Shown in pieces: positions 51,082 to 60,648 of a stretch of 64,000 nt of DNA (the stretch's first letter is position 1; the number at the start of each line of letters is the position of its first letter). The DNA is from Pseudomonadota bacterium. Lineage in GTDB: Bacteria > Pseudomonadota > Gammaproteobacteria > Burkholderiales > Burkholderiaceae_C. The stretch spans positions 124,001 through 188,000 of the forward strand of contig JAFEEF010000013.1 in assembly GCA_018241265.1 (NCBI GenBank), read 5' to 3'. A program made the translations under genes and the position numbers. The notes beneath the pieces were generated by a model. That model was not told where the DNA came from. It did no database searches and saw only the letters and a list, made by a program, of their open reading frames with translations.

Positions 51082-52467
51082 ATGACCCTGCGCATCCATA
51101 ACAATCTCTCCGGAGACGTCGAAGACTTCAGCCCGATCGAGCCCGGCCACGTGCGCATGTACGTGTGCGGCATCACCGTCTACGACCTGAGCCACGTCGG
51201 GCACGCGCGCATGATGATCGCGTGGGACGTGATCTATCGATGGCTGCTTGCGCTCGGCCATCGCGTGACCTACGTCCGCAACATCACCGACATCGACGAC
51301 AAGATCATCCGGCGTGCGCTCGAGCGCAACATGCCGGTACGCCGGCTCACCGACGAAATGATCGGCGTGATGCACGCCGACTTCGATGCGCTCGGCGTCG
51401 CGCGCCCGACGCACGAGCCGCGGGCGACCGAGCACGTGCCGCAGATGCTGCAGATGATCTCGACGCTCGAGGGCAAGGGCCTCGCCTATCGGGCGGCCAA
51501 CGGCGATGTGAACTATTCCGTGCGCAAGTTCCCCGGCTACGGCAAGCTGTCGGGCAAGTCCCTCGACGAGTTGCGCGCCGGCGAGCGGGTTGCGGTCCTG
51601 GACGGCAAGGACGACCCGCTCGACTTCGTGCTGTGGAAAGCCGCGAAGCCCAGCGAGCCCGACGAAGTGAAATACGCATCGACCTACGGTCCCGGCCGGC
51701 CGGGCTGGCACATCGAGTGCTCGGCGATGGCCTGCGCGCTGCTCGGCGAGCGGTTCGACCTGCACGGCGGCGGCATGGACCTGCAGTTCCCGCACCACGA
51801 GAACGAGATCGCGCAGAGCGAGGGCGCCACCGGCAAGGGTCCGGCGCGCATCTGGGCGCACAACGGGCTGCTCAACGTCGATCAGGTGAAGATGTCCAAG
51901 TCGTTGGGCAACTTCTTCACGATCCGCGACGTGCTCGCGCGCTACGACGGCGAGACGGTGCGCTACTACATGGTGCGCACGCACTATCGCAGCCAGTTCA
52001 ACTTCAGCGATGCGTCGCTCGACGATGCGCGCAACGCGTTGCGCCGCCTCTACACCGCACTCGACGGCATCGAGCTCGATGCGACGCCGGAGATCGACTG
52101 GACGCAGCCACAAGCGGCCGCCTTCCGTGCCGCGATGAACGACGACTTCAACACGCCCATCGCCGTCTCGGTGCTGTTCGATCTGGCGGGCGAACTGAAC
52201 CGTACCCGCTCGGCCGAGACCGCGGGCCTGCTGAAGGCGCTCGGCGCCACGCTCGGCATCCTGCAGCAGGCGCCACGCGCGTATCTGCAAGGCGGCGCCG
52301 CCCGATCCGCGATCGACGAAGCGACGATCGCCGCTCGCATCGCCGAACGCGCCGCCGCCAAGCAGGCACGCGACTATGCGCGTGCCGACCAGATCCGGCA
52401 GGCGCTGCTGGCCGACGGTATCGTGCTGCAGGACTCGGCCCAGGGCACCACCTGGCTGCGATCCTGA
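51082..52467 (+). CDS. cysS: Cysteinyl-tRNA synthetase
   Basis: A 461-residue class I synthetase. Zinc/cysteine pocket Cys29 in [14 protein letters not shown] (38-41) as the HIGH motif, HIECSAMAC and [12 protein letters not shown] as further zinc ligands, and KMSKS near residue 270. The ATG at 51082 is chosen by homology; the upstream open frame is not coding. The glycosylase start shares a base with its stop. Confidence 0.97.
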   Translation: MTLRIHNNLSGDVEDFSPIEPGHVRMYVCGITVYDLSHVGHARMMIAWDVIYRWLLALGHRVTYVRNITDIDDKIIRRALERNMPVRRLTDEMIGVMHADFDALGVARPTHEPRATEHVPQMLQMISTLEGKGLAYRAANGDVNYSVRKFPGYGKLSGKSLDELRAGERVAVLDGKDDPLDFVLWKAAKPSEPDEVKYASTYGPGRPGWHIECSAMACALLGERFDLHGGGMDLQFPHHENEIAQSEGATGKGPARIWAHNGLLNVDQVKMSKSLGNFFTIRDVLARYDGETVRYYMVRTHYRSQFNFSDASLDDARNALRRLYTALDGIELDATPEIDWTQPQAAAFRAAMNDDFNTPIAVSVLFDLAGELNRTRSAETAGLLKALGATLGILQQAPRAYLQGGAARSAIDEATIAARIAERAAAKQARDYARADQIRQALLADGIVLQDSAQGTTWLRS

Positions 52468-53207
52468 TGGCTCCGCGCGCCGCACGACCGGACGCGAGTC
52501 CGGCAGCGATACCGCTTCCGCCCGACGACGCACCGGCGCGGGACGATGGCGTCGCTGCAGCGCAGGTCACGCCTCACGTCACGCCCCACTATTGGGACGA
52601 AGCCTGCCGCCACCTCGGCAAGCGCGACCGCGTGATGCGCAAGCTCATCCCGCGCTTCGGCGAAGGCCGGCTGCAAAGCCGCGGCGATGCCTTCACGACC
52701 TTGGCGCGCTCCATCGTCGGCCAGCAGATCTCGGTCAAGGCGGCCCAGTCGGTATGGGAGCGCTTCGCGGCATTGATGGAAGAGCCGTCGACCCACCTGG
52801 CGCCGGTGGCCGTGGCCTCACTGAATGCCGCGGCGATGCGCGCGGCAGGCCTGTCGGCGCGCAAGATCGACTACCTCATCGATCTCGCGCAGCATTTCCA
52901 GAGCGGCGCCGTGCACGTGCAGTTGTGGCACGACATGGACGACGAGGCGATCATCGACGAGCTCGTCGCGATCCGGGGCATCGGCCGCTGGACTGCGGAG
53001 ATGTTCCTGATCTTCCACCTGATGCGTCCGAACGTGCTGCCGCTCGACGACCTCGGGCTGCTGAAGGGCATCAGCGTGAACTACTTCAGCGGCGAGCCGG
53101 TTTCGCGCGCCGAGGCCCGTGAAGTGGGGGACGCCTGGGCGCCGTTTCGCTCGGTGGCCACATGGTACATTTGGCGCAGCCTCGACCCCCTGCCGGTCGA
53201 CTACTGA
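52467..53207 (+). CDS. alkA: DNA-3-methyladenine glycosylase II
   Basis: A 246-residue HhH-GPD repair enzyme. After a disordered ~35-residue leader, the domain runs from [31 protein letters not shown] is family-typical, the helix-hairpin-helix is [17 protein letters not shown], and the catalytic Asp is in [11 protein letters not shown]. It lacks the N-terminal Ada or beta domain of E. coli AlkA. Overlaps cysS by one base (TGATG). Confidence 0.9.
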   Translation: MAPRAARPDASPAAIPLPPDDAPARDDGVAAAQVTPHVTPHYWDEACRHLGKRDRVMRKLIPRFGEGRLQSRGDAFTTLARSIVGQQISVKAAQSVWERFAALMEEPSTHLAPVAVASLNAAAMRAAGLSARKIDYLIDLAQHFQSGAVHVQLWHDMDDEAIIDELVAIRGIGRWTAEMFLIFHLMRPNVLPLDDLGLLKGISVNYFSGEPVSRAEAREVGDAWAPFRSVATWYIWRSLDPLPVDY

Positions 53208-53289
53208 TCCGAGCGCTGCGCTCTTCAAGGGCACGATCCTTGCGCGGCGGCGTCATGCGTCCATCGACGATGCATCAAGATCCGGAGCC

Positions 53290-54261
53290 ATGAGCAAAAA
53301 GCACTTCCTCGACTTCGAACAACCGGTCGCCGACCTGGAAGCCAAGATCGACGAGCTGCGCTACGTGCAGAACGAGTCCGCCGTCGACATCTCCGAAGAG
53401 ATCGACCGGCTCTCCACCAAGAGCCAGCAGCTCACGAAAGACATCTATTCGAGCCTGTCGCCCTGGCAGGTGACGCAGATCGCGCGCCATCCGCAGCGGC
53501 CCTACACGCTCGACTACGTCGGCGAGATCTTCACCGACTTCCAGGAGCTCCATGGCGACCGTGCGTTCGCCGACGACCAGTCGATCGTCGGCGGCCTGGC
53601 GCGCTTCAACGGCCTGGCTTGCATGTTGATCGGCCACCAGAAGGGCCGCGACACGAAGGAGCGCGCGTCGCGCAACTTCGGCATGTCGCGGCCGGAGGGC
53701 TATCGCAAGGCGCTGCGCCTGATGAAGCTCGCCGAGAAATTCGGCCTGCCGGTCTTCACCTTCGTCGACACGCCGGGTGCTTATCCCGGCATCGGCGCCG
53801 AGGAGCGCGGCCAGTCCGAAGCGATCGGCCGCAACATCTTCGAGATGGCGCAGCTCGAGGTGCCGGTCATCGTCACGATCATCGGCGAGGGCGGCTCCGG
53901 CGGGGCTCTCGCGATCAGCGTCGGCGACCAGGTGCTGATGCTGCAGTACTCGGTCTATTCGGTGATCTCGCCGGAAGGCTGTGCGTCCATTCTGTGGAAG
54001 ACCGCCGAGCGGGCCTCCGACGCGGCCGATGCGCTCGGCATCACCGCGCATCGTTTGAAGGCGCTCGGTCTCGTCGACAAGATCGTCAACGAGCCGGTGG
54101 GCGGTGCCCAGCGCGACGTCAAGCAGATGGCGGCTTTCCTGAAGCGCGCGCTGAACGACGCGCTGCGCCAGGTCAGCGACCTGTCGACGAAGGAACTGCT
54201 TGCGCGCCGCTTCGAACGCCTCCAGTCCTACGGACGCTACAGCGACACGAAGGAGCGCTGA
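53290..54261 (+). CDS. accA: Acetyl-CoA carboxylase carboxyltransferase subunit alpha
   Basis: A 323-residue subunit that, with AccD, transfers the carboxyl group to acetyl-CoA for fatty acid synthesis. N-terminal helix [20 protein letters not shown], then [31 protein letters not shown] and the oxyanion region [11 protein letters not shown]. The gene's 3' end overlaps the start of tilS. Confidence 0.97.
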   Translation: MSKKHFLDFEQPVADLEAKIDELRYVQNESAVDISEEIDRLSTKSQQLTKDIYSSLSPWQVTQIARHPQRPYTLDYVGEIFTDFQELHGDRAFADDQSIVGGLARFNGLACMLIGHQKGRDTKERASRNFGMSRPEGYRKALRLMKLAEKFGLPVFTFVDTPGAYPGIGAEERGQSEAIGRNIFEMAQLEVPVIVTIIGEGGSGGALAISVGDQVLMLQYSVYSVISPEGCASILWKTAERASDAADALGITAHRLKALGLVDKIVNEPVGGAQRDVKQMAAFLKRALNDALRQVSDLSTKELLARRFERLQSYGRYSDTKER

Positions 54262-55567
54262 AGCGGGGCGCGTCGCGGTCGCCTACAGCGGCGGTCGCGA
54301 TTCGACGGCACTGCTGCATGCCGTACTGCTCGCGGCCGCAGGCACGCGTATCGAGGTGCTGGCGCTGCACGTGCACCATGGGCTGAGTCCGAACGCCGAC
54401 GCATGGACGGCGCACTGCGCGGTCATGTGCCGTCGCTGGGCCGAGCAAGGGCATGCGGTGCGGCTGCACGTCCATCGCGTGTCCGGCCGGCCGCCGCGCG
54501 GCGCCAGCATCGAAGCCTGGGCGCGCGATGCCCGCTATGCGGCGTTGCGAGCGATGGCCGTCGCGCAATCGGCGCCGGTCGTGATGCTCGCCCACCATCG
54601 CCGCGACCAGGCCGAGACCTGGCTGCTGCAGGCCTTGCGTGGTGCCGGCGTCGCCGGGCTGTCGGCGATGCCGCGCGAGATCGTGCGCGGCGGCATCACG
54701 TGGCTGCGCCCCTGGCTCGATCGGCCGCGCGCGGCCATCGAGGCCTATGTCCGCCATCACGAGCTGGCGCACATCGAGGACGACAGCAACGACGATCCGC
54801 GGTATGCGCGCAACCGCCTGCGCCTGCAGGTGTGGCCGGCGCTGATCGATGCGTTCCCGCAGGCCGAAGCCAAGCTCGCCGATGCAGCCGCGTATGCCCA
54901 GCAAGCTGCGGCGGCGATGGCCGAATGGATCGCCTCCGACCTCGCGGCGATCTCCGGTGGCGACGCGCTGCGGGTCGCCGCGTGGTCCGCGTTGTCGCCG
55001 GCGCGGCGCGCGCATGGACTGCGCGCATGGCTGGCCGCTTGCATCGGCAAGGCGCCGCCGGCCGCGTTGGTCCGGCGGCTGCTGGATGAGCTGCCGGCGG
55101 CGTGCAGCGGCGCGCGCTGGGCGACGGGCCGCGTCGAGTGGCTGCTGCATCGCGGTCTGCTGCGGCCTGTGCGCGCCGCCGCTGCGCACGCGTCCGAAGC
55201 GCCGCGCGAGACGACCCTCAGCATCCGGCGCGCCGGCGTACGCCGACTTCCCGGCTGGGGTGGCCGGCTCGACGTCGTCAAGGTCGAGGAGGGCGGTGTG
55301 CCGCTGGCGTGGCTCGGCCATCTCGAGCTGCGCGAGCGCGCCGGCGCCGAGCAGTTCCAGGCCGGTCTCGGCCGGCCGCCGCGCAGCCTGAAGAAGCAGT
55401 ACCAGGCCGCCGGCATCGCGGCCTCGGAGCGTACCGGCCCGTTGATCTACAGCGGCGGACAGCTCGTCTACGTGCCGGGGCTCGGGCTCGATGCGCGCGT
55501 CATCGGCATGCCCGGTCAACCGTTGGTGCGCCTGGAGTGGTCCGAGGCCGGAGCGCAGCGCCGCTAA
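54200..55567 (+). CDS. tilS: tRNA(Ile)-lysidine synthetase
   Basis: A 455-residue N-type ATP pyrophosphatase that makes lysidine at C34 of tRNA-Ile(CAU). P-loop SGGRDS at 30-35, [28 protein letters not shown] and EDDSNDD. The C-terminal substrate-binding domains extend to [14 protein letters not shown]. No ATG or GTG is available before the P-loop; the TTG at 54200 has AAGGA six bases upstream, which makes a 62-base overlap with accA. Confidence 0.92.
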   Translation: MRAASNASSPTDATATRRSAEAGRVAVAYSGGRDSTALLHAVLLAAAGTRIEVLALHVHHGLSPNADAWTAHCAVMCRRWAEQGHAVRLHVHRVSGRPPRGASIEAWARDARYAALRAMAVAQSAPVVMLAHHRRDQAETWLLQALRGAGVAGLSAMPREIVRGGITWLRPWLDRPRAAIEAYVRHHELAHIEDDSNDDPRYARNRLRLQVWPALIDAFPQAEAKLADAAAYAQQAAAAMAEWIASDLAAISGGDALRVAAWSALSPARRAHGLRAWLAACIGKAPPAALVRRLLDELPAACSGARWATGRVEWLLHRGLLRPVRAAAAHASEAPRETTLSIRRAGVRRLPGWGGRLDVVKVEEGGVPLAWLGHLELRERAGAEQFQAGLGRPPRSLKKQYQAAGIAASERTGPLIYSGGQLVYVPGLGLDARVIGMPGQPLVRLEWSEAGAQRR

Positions 55568-55638
55568 AATGCGCGATTCGCCGTGCCGCATCGGGCACGG
55601 TTCGGTTCGCGACATCCGTCCACGTCTCGTCACGTCAA

Positions 55639-56907
55639 ATGGCACTCATCGTTCACAAGTACGGCGGCACCTCGATGGGGTCGACCGAGCGCATCCGCAA
55701 CGTCGCCAAGCGCGTCGCGAAATGGGTGCGTGCCGGCCACCAGCTCGTCGTCGTGCCGTCGGCGATGAGCGGCGAGACGAACCGCCTGCTCGGGCTCGCG
55801 AAGGAGCTGTCGCCGAACGTGACCACGCCCGAGGTGATGCGCGAGCTCGACATGATCGCGTCGACCGGCGAGCAGGTCTCGGTCGGCCTGCTCGCGATCG
55901 CGCTGCAGACCGAAGGCGTGCAGGCCGTCAGCTATGCCGGCTGGCAGGTGCCGATCGCGACCGACGATGCCTACACCAAGGCGCGCATCCAGAGCATCGA
56001 CGACCAGCGCGTGCGCGCCGACTTGGCGGCCGGCAAGGTCGTCGTGATCACCGGCTTCCAGGGCATCGATCCGGACGGCCACATCACGACGCTCGGCCGT
56101 GGCGGCTCGGATACGTCGGCGGTCGCGGTGGCGGCGGCCCTGAAAGCCGACGAGTGCCTGATCTATACCGACGTCGACGGCGTCTACACCACCGACCCGC
56201 GCATCGTGCCCGAAGCGCGCCGCCTCTCGAGCATCAGCTTCGAGGAAATGCTCGAAATGGCGAGCCTCGGCTCCAAGGTGCTGCAGATCCGCTCGGTCGA
56301 GTTCGCCGGCAAGTACCGCGTGCGGCTGCGCGTGCTGTCGAGCTTCACGCCTTGGGATCTGCCGCTGGAAGAAGAGGCGCACTCGGGCACGCTCATCACT
56401 TTCGAGGAAGACGAGAACATGGAACAAGCCGTCGTATCGGGCATCGCCTTCAACCGCGACGAGGCCAAGATCAGCCTGCTCGGCGTGAACGACAAGCCCG
56501 GCATCGCATCGCAGATCCTCGGGCCGGTGGCGGATGCGAACATCGACGTCGACGTCATCATCCAGAACGTCTCGCACGACGGCCGCACCGACTTCTCGTT
56601 CACCGTGCACCGCAACGACTATGCGCGCACGATGGACCTGCTGAAGACGAAGGTGGTGCCGCAGACCGGCGCGGTCGACCTGATCGGCGACCCGAAGATC
56701 TGCAAGGTCTCGATCGTCGGCATCGGCATGCGCTCGCACGTCGGTGTCGCAAGCCGGATGTTCCGCGCGCTCAGCGAAGAGGGCATCAACATCCAGATGA
56801 TCACGACGAGCGAGATCAAGACCAGCGTCGTGATCGACGAGAAGTACATGGAGCTCGCGGTGCGTGCGCTGCACAAGGCGTTCGATCTCGAGCAGACGCC
56901 GGCGTGA
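55639..56907 (+). CDS. lysC: Aspartate kinase
   Basis: A 422-residue enzyme for the first step of Lys/Thr/Met synthesis. Kinase domain (1-250) with HKYGGTSMG, ELDMIASTGEQVSVGLLA and GRGGSDTSAVAVAAALKA. Two ACT domains follow (about 265-345 and 350-420), which usually bind lysine or threonine. An in-frame ATG at codon 261 (56419) lies where enzymes of this type start a separate regulatory beta subunit, so two products are possible. A -10-like TAAAAT (55565) overlaps the tilS stop. Confidence 0.96.
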   Translation: MALIVHKYGGTSMGSTERIRNVAKRVAKWVRAGHQLVVVPSAMSGETNRLLGLAKELSPNVTTPEVMRELDMIASTGEQVSVGLLAIALQTEGVQAVSYAGWQVPIATDDAYTKARIQSIDDQRVRADLAAGKVVVITGFQGIDPDGHITTLGRGGSDTSAVAVAAALKADECLIYTDVDGVYTTDPRIVPEARRLSSISFEEMLEMASLGSKVLQIRSVEFAGKYRVRLRVLSSFTPWDLPLEEEAHSGTLITFEEDENMEQAVVSGIAFNRDEAKISLLGVNDKPGIASQILGPVADANIDVDVIIQNVSHDGRTDFSFTVHRNDYARTMDLLKTKVVPQTGAVDLIGDPKICKVSIVGIGMRSHVGVASRMFRALSEEGINIQMITTSEIKTSVVIDEKYMELAVRALHKAFDLEQTPA

Positions 56908-56911
56908 TCGT

Positions 56912-56941
56912 GCGATCCGAGTACACGCGATCCGAGTACCG
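56912..56941. repeat. Tandem 15-bp repeat before tRNA-Ser
   Basis: GCGATCCGAGTACAC is followed at once by GCGATCCGAGTACCG (13 of 15 identical). It lies between the lysC stop and the tRNA promoter, whose likely -10 is TAGAAT at 56952-56957. Confidence 0.6.
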
Positions 56942-56971
56942 GCAGGTGCATTAGAATCGCGGGCAAACCAC

Positions 56972-57064
56972 GGAGCTGTGACCGAGAGGCCGAAGGTGCT
57001 CCCCTGCTAAGGGAGTATGCGGGCAAAACCTGCATCGAGGGTTCGAATCCCTCCGGCTCCGCCA
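56972..57064 (+). tRNA. tRNA-Ser (GCU)
   Basis: A 93-base gene with acceptor arm GGAGCTG paired to CGGCTCC, discriminator G and an encoded CCA. The anticodon loop CTGCTAA gives GCU (codons AGC/AGU). The long variable arm (TATGCGGGCAAAACCTGCATC) is typical of tRNA-Ser, and the T-arm is GAGGGTTCGAATCCCTC. A terminator follows 15 bases downstream. Confidence 0.97.
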
Positions 57065-57078
57065 GATAGCTGGGAAAC

Positions 57079-57104
57079 ACGGGCCTTCGCGGCCCGTTTT
57101 CTTT
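57079..57104 (+). terminator. Terminator of the tRNA-Ser gene
   Basis: ACGGGCC and GGCCCGT pair around a TTCGC loop and are followed by TTTCTTT. Confidence 0.88.
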
Positions 57105-57154
57105 GCTGCCGTGTCGCGTGGTCTGCGCCGGTCGCTACGACAGCGCAATCCGCG

Positions 57155-57898
57155 TCAGACGCAGAGAAACCCGCCGTCCACCGGCAACGCATGCCCAGTG
57201 ATCATCGATGCATGCGGGCTCACGAGGAACACGATCGCGTCGGCGATCTCCTCCGGCTGCGCGAAGCGGCGCAGCGGCGTGGCCTCGACGATGCGACGGA
57301 TCTTCTCGGGATCGGACAGCACGCCTTCGATGAACGGCGTCTCGGTGAACGTCGGCGCGACCGCATTGACGCGCACGCCGCGCGGCGCCCATTCGACGGC
57401 CAGCGTGCGCACGAGGTTGACCAGACCGCCCTTGCTCGCCTGGTAGGCGGCGTTGGGGTAGAGGCCGCCGCTGAAGCCCATGATCGATGCCACCGCGGCG
57501 ATCGAACTGCCGGGCGGCATCAACGGCAGCAAGCCGCGGGCGCAGAGGAAGGCGCCGCGCAGATTGACGTCGACGACGAGATCCCAGTCGGCCACCGTCA
57601 GCTCGGTCGCCGGCGAACGGCGGGCCACGCCGGCGCTGTAGACCAGGAAGTCGACCCGCGCCGATCCGGCCTCGAGCGCTTGCACCGCGGCATCGATGGC
57701 GTTGCTGTCCGCCATGTCCACCCGGCGGTGCGCATAGCCGGTACGCTGCGCCAGGTCCGGCGGCGGCTCGGCGATGTCCCAGCCGCTCAGCGTCGCGCCG
57801 CAGGCCAGCAAGGCGCGCGCTGCGGCCGCGCCGATCCCGCTGCTGGCGCCGGTGACGACGCCGTGCTTGCCTGCGAGATCCACGCTGAGTGTCGTCAT
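57155..57898 (-). CDS. Short-chain dehydrogenase/reductase
   Basis: A 247-residue classical SDR. Cofactor motif TGASSGIGAA (16-25), Asp in GWDIAEP suggesting NAD, YSAGVARR in place of the usual NNAG, catalytic Ser in AAVASIMGFSGG and YxxxK in YQASKGG, and the C-terminal PVDGGFL. The substrate could be a sugar or hydroxy acid; the sequence does not tell. The start is the ATG before TTLSVDLAGK. Divergent from the MBL hydrolase gene. Confidence 0.85.
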   Translation of the reverse strand: MTTLSVDLAGKHGVVTGASSGIGAAAARALLACGATLSGWDIAEPPPDLAQRTGYAHRRVDMADSNAIDAAVQALEAGSARVDFLVYSAGVARRSPATELTVADWDLVVDVNLRGAFLCARGLLPLMPPGSSIAAVASIMGFSGGLYPNAAYQASKGGLVNLVRTLAVEWAPRGVRVNAVAPTFTETPFIEGVLSDPEKIRRIVEATPLRRFAQPEEIADAIVFLVSPHASMITGHALPVDGGFLCV

Positions 57899-58008
57899 GT
57901 CGGATGGTCCTTCAGCCTTGGGCGCGCATTGCACGACGCTGCCTGCAGTCGTGTCGCGGGCCAGTGTAGCGGCGGCGCGGCAGGTCTCGGGTCGATACGA
58001 TAAGCGCC

Positions 58009-59076
58009 ATGGACACGACCCCCGCCGCATCCGACCTGCCCGCCATCGCCTACCCGTTCGCATCGCCGCCGGGGCGCGGCGAGACGCTCGAGGTCGCGCC
58101 CGGCGTGCTGTGGATCCGCATGCCGCTGCCGTTCAAGCTCGATCACATCAACCTCTGGGCGCTCGCCGACGGCGACGGCTGGACGGTGGTCGATACCGGC
58201 GTGCGCAACGAGGAAAGCATCGCGACCTGGCGCGCGCTTTTCAGCCGTTCGCCCGACGACCGGCCGATGACGCGGGTGATCGTCACCCACATGCATCCCG
58301 ATCATGTCGGCATGGCCGGCTGGCTGACCCGCAAGTTCGGCTGCCGGCTCTGGATGACGCGTCTCGAGTATCTGAACTGCCGGACACTGGTGGCCGATAC
58401 CGGCCGCGAGGCGCCGGCCGATGCGCTGGCGTTCTATCGGCGCGCCGGCTGGAGCGAGGCCGCGACCGAAAGCTACAAGACCCGCTTCGGCGACTTCGGC
58501 AAGCTGATCTATGCGCTGCCCGACAGCTACCGCCGGATCCGCGACGGCGAAGTGCTGCGCATCGGCGACCACGACTGGCGCGTCATCGTCGGCAGCGGGC
58601 ATTGCCCGGAGCACGCCTGCCTGTACTGCCCGGACCTGAAGCTGCTGATCTCCGGCGACCAGGTGCTGCCGCGCATCTCGTCGAACGTATCCGTGTATCC
58701 GATCGAGCCGGATGCCGACCCGATGGCCGAGTGGCTCGACTCGCTCGACAAGATCGAGCGCGAGGTGCCCGACGACGTGCTGGTGCTGCCGGCGCACAAC
58801 GACTGCTTCACCGGCCTGCATGCGCGCATCGCTGCGCTGCGCCGCAGCCAGCACGTCGCGCTCGATCGACTGCGCCGCCGGCTGGAAGAGCCGCGGCGCG
58901 CGGTGGACGTCTTCACGTCGTTGTTCGGCCGGCCGATCGACGAGAAGAACGTGGCGCTGCTCGGCATGGCCACGGGCGAAAGCCTGGCTTGCCTGAACTA
59001 CCTCGTGAGCCGTGGCGAGGTCGAAGTGGAACCCGATGCAGACGGCGTCGCGTGGTTCCGCGCGAAGCCGGGCTGA
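58009..59076 (+). CDS. Metallo-beta-lactamase-fold hydrolase
   Basis: A 355-residue MBL-superfamily protein. Metal motif HMHPDH near residue 94 (VIVTHMHPDHVGMAGWL), the third His in VGSGHCPEHACLY, Asp in LISGDQVLPRIS, and the last His in LPAHNDCFTGL. A C-terminal helical domain (about 275-340) resembles that of glyoxalase II-like/acyl-CoA thioester hydrolases. No signal peptide. Function unproven; hydrolysis of a thioester or lactone is the usual chemistry. Confidence 0.85.
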   Translation: MDTTPAASDLPAIAYPFASPPGRGETLEVAPGVLWIRMPLPFKLDHINLWALADGDGWTVVDTGVRNEESIATWRALFSRSPDDRPMTRVIVTHMHPDHVGMAGWLTRKFGCRLWMTRLEYLNCRTLVADTGREAPADALAFYRRAGWSEAATESYKTRFGDFGKLIYALPDSYRRIRDGEVLRIGDHDWRVIVGSGHCPEHACLYCPDLKLLISGDQVLPRISSNVSVYPIEPDADPMAEWLDSLDKIEREVPDDVLVLPAHNDCFTGLHARIAALRRSQHVALDRLRRRLEEPRRAVDVFTSLFGRPIDEKNVALLGMATGESLACLNYLVSRGEVEVEPDADGVAWFRAKPG

Positions 59077-59273
59077 CGGCGCGCTGCAGGTGCCTTCGAC
59101 AGCCGCTGTCGATCGCGCCGCATCTCGTATCCCTAACTCGACGAGTCGGGCGCCCCTAACTGCGCGGCTTGAGCCCGGTGTAAAGAAGTACGAAGATGAT
59201 CGACAAGTCCTGTCGTTGAATGACGCGGCTCCATGGGCCGAATTGTCTCGGGTATTGCACGGGGTCGAGCATC

Positions 59274-59495
59274 ATGAAACCTCTCACGCCGGCCCTCTGC
59301 AAGCTGATGAAAGCCTGCGTCGCATTGAAGACGACCAATGCAAAAACATTGGCCAGTCATTTGAATCGATCGCCGGCCACGGTCAGAACGGAGTTTCAGC
59401 GCATCTTGTCGCTGCTCGACGTCCACAGCAGATTTTCGGCGCTCAGGATGGCCGAGGAGCAAGGCTGGCTCGAGCAGAACGTCGAGGCGGATTGA
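59274..59495 (+). CDS. Stand-alone LuxR-type HTH protein
   Basis: A 73-residue protein that consists almost only of a GerE/LuxR helix-turn-helix: AKTLASHLNRSPATVRTEFQ, then ILSLLDVHSRFSALRMAEEQ and GWL. There is no receiver or signal-binding domain. It could be a solitary DNA-binding regulator or the surviving tail of a larger one. The frame is open 18 codons upstream, but the sequence there is not protein-like. Lower GC than neighbours. Confidence 0.65.
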   Translation: MKPLTPALCKLMKACVALKTTNAKTLASHLNRSPATVRTEFQRILSLLDVHSRFSALRMAEEQGWLEQNVEAD

Positions 59496-59668
59496 GCGGA
59501 GCGGATGTATGCATCTGCAGCCTTGCGAGATGGCCATGAGTCGACGATTCTGGAATCGCTTCTATTCGAATGAAGCAAGCGCAACGGGTCTCGAAATTCG
59601 CTGTTTTCGATTCGATCTTCGATCCCGATGCAATTCCAGCAGGTTCGATTCGACATCAGGAGATTCAA

Positions 59669-60013
59669 ATGGGTACGAAGATCTTTTCCGCTGCATGCAT
59701 CTGCCTCGCATTGACGGCAATCCCGGCAGTTTCGAATGCGTCCTGCGCTCTCACCGGCGTGGTCGTGCGCGTGACCAATTACGATGATGCCTACTCTGCA
59801 ACCGGCGGCTATGTCTATTTCAGAACCGGCTCGCTGGCGTCCTACTACTACTACGCGACGAGCAACGACGACGAGACGATCAGCAATGCGATCGCGCACA
59901 TGAACAGCGGCAGAACCATCACGATCTCGGGCGACATTGCCGCCTGCCCGGCGGTTCCGGCGGCAGGGGGCGCGGCCAGCATCGGCACGGTCAACTATTT
60001 CTACAACCCCTGA
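59669..60013 (+). CDS. Small secreted orphan protein
   Basis: A 114-residue protein with a clear signal peptide (MGTKIFSAACICLALTAIPA, cleavage near SNA-S at 24). The mature part is rich in Tyr, Ser and Thr (SLASYYYYATSNDD) and has two cysteines (SCALTG, AACPAV) that may pair. AGGAG lies eight bases before the ATG. No family recognised. The LuxR-type gene 173 bases upstream might regulate it (inference only). Confidence 0.65.
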   Translation: MGTKIFSAACICLALTAIPAVSNASCALTGVVVRVTNYDDAYSATGGYVYFRTGSLASYYYYATSNDDETISNAIAHMNSGRTITISGDIAACPAVPAAGGAASIGTVNYFYNP

Positions 60014-60080
60014 CGGGCATCTCGCGCGGACGGGACACGCTCCCGTTCGCCGCGGCCGATCGAACTCGACATGTCGTGCC

Positions 60081-60536
60081 ATGCTGATCCATCGAGAAAC
60101 ATCCGGCTTCTTCGAATGGAAGTCCGTGTTCTGGTTCGCGCTCGGGGCGGTCTTGAGCCTTTCCGCCGCGACCTATCGTTCGTCGGGCTCGGTGCGCGGT
60201 GACGCGCCATCCTGCGTGCCGGCCGTTGCCTCGAGATCGACGCCGACAACGCCGCCTGGACGAGCGCTCGCGCCTGCGGCAGCGACGGCCGTCGCTGCGC
60301 ATCCCGCCGCGAGCATGGTCTCTCGCCCCGTCGTCCGGCCAAGTCCGGTAGCCGGCAGCAGGAAGGCAGAGGTCGACGCGAGCCTGTCCGGGCAACCTGA
60401 CGCAGGCCGGATGGAAATGGCGCCGCCGGAGCCGGCACCCACGGAGGCGGTGCTGCTGCCTCCGGGAAATGCGGCCGAGGGCGACCTCCGGACGCAGCCC
60501 GAAAGCGTGTCGGCTCGAACTTTGCCCGGGTTGTAG
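60081..60536 (+). CDS. Hypothetical membrane-anchored, low-complexity protein
   Basis: A 151-residue frame that starts MLIHRETSGFFEWKSVFWFA. One membrane segment at about 15-33 (SVFWFALGAVLSLSAATY) is followed by a Pro/Ala/Ser-rich periplasmic tail. No Shine-Dalgarno sequence is obvious. It could be real, given the plausible topology, or a chance frame. It ends 35 bases before the LexA box of dnaE2. Confidence 0.45.
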   Translation: MLIHRETSGFFEWKSVFWFALGAVLSLSAATYRSSGSVRGDAPSCVPAVASRSTPTTPPGRALAPAAATAVAAHPAASMVSRPVVRPSPVAGSRKAEVDASLSGQPDAGRMEMAPPEPAPTEAVLLPPGNAAEGDLRTQPESVSARTLPGL

Positions 60537-60571
60537 CGTTGGTCTCGCCCGATGCGAACGTCTTCGATATA

Positions 60572-60587
60572 CTGTTTTTATGTACAG
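60572..60587. promoter_or_regulatory. LexA (SOS) box upstream of dnaE2
   Basis: CTGTTTTTATGTACAG is an exact CTGT-N8-ACAG LexA site, flanked by ATA and CAT, 61 bases before the dnaE2 start. It predicts induction of dnaE2 by DNA damage. Confidence 0.82.
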
Positions 60588-60648
60588 CATCATGGCCTCT
60601 TGGCGACGATCCGGCCCTCCGGCCTGACCGCATGTCGTCGAGCTTGCC

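Noticed and set aside
56972-57064. tRNA-Ser as an integration site for an island downstream
   Set aside because: No repeat of the tRNA 3' end was seen downstream in the window, no integrase, and the following genes have normal composition up to about 59.1 kb.
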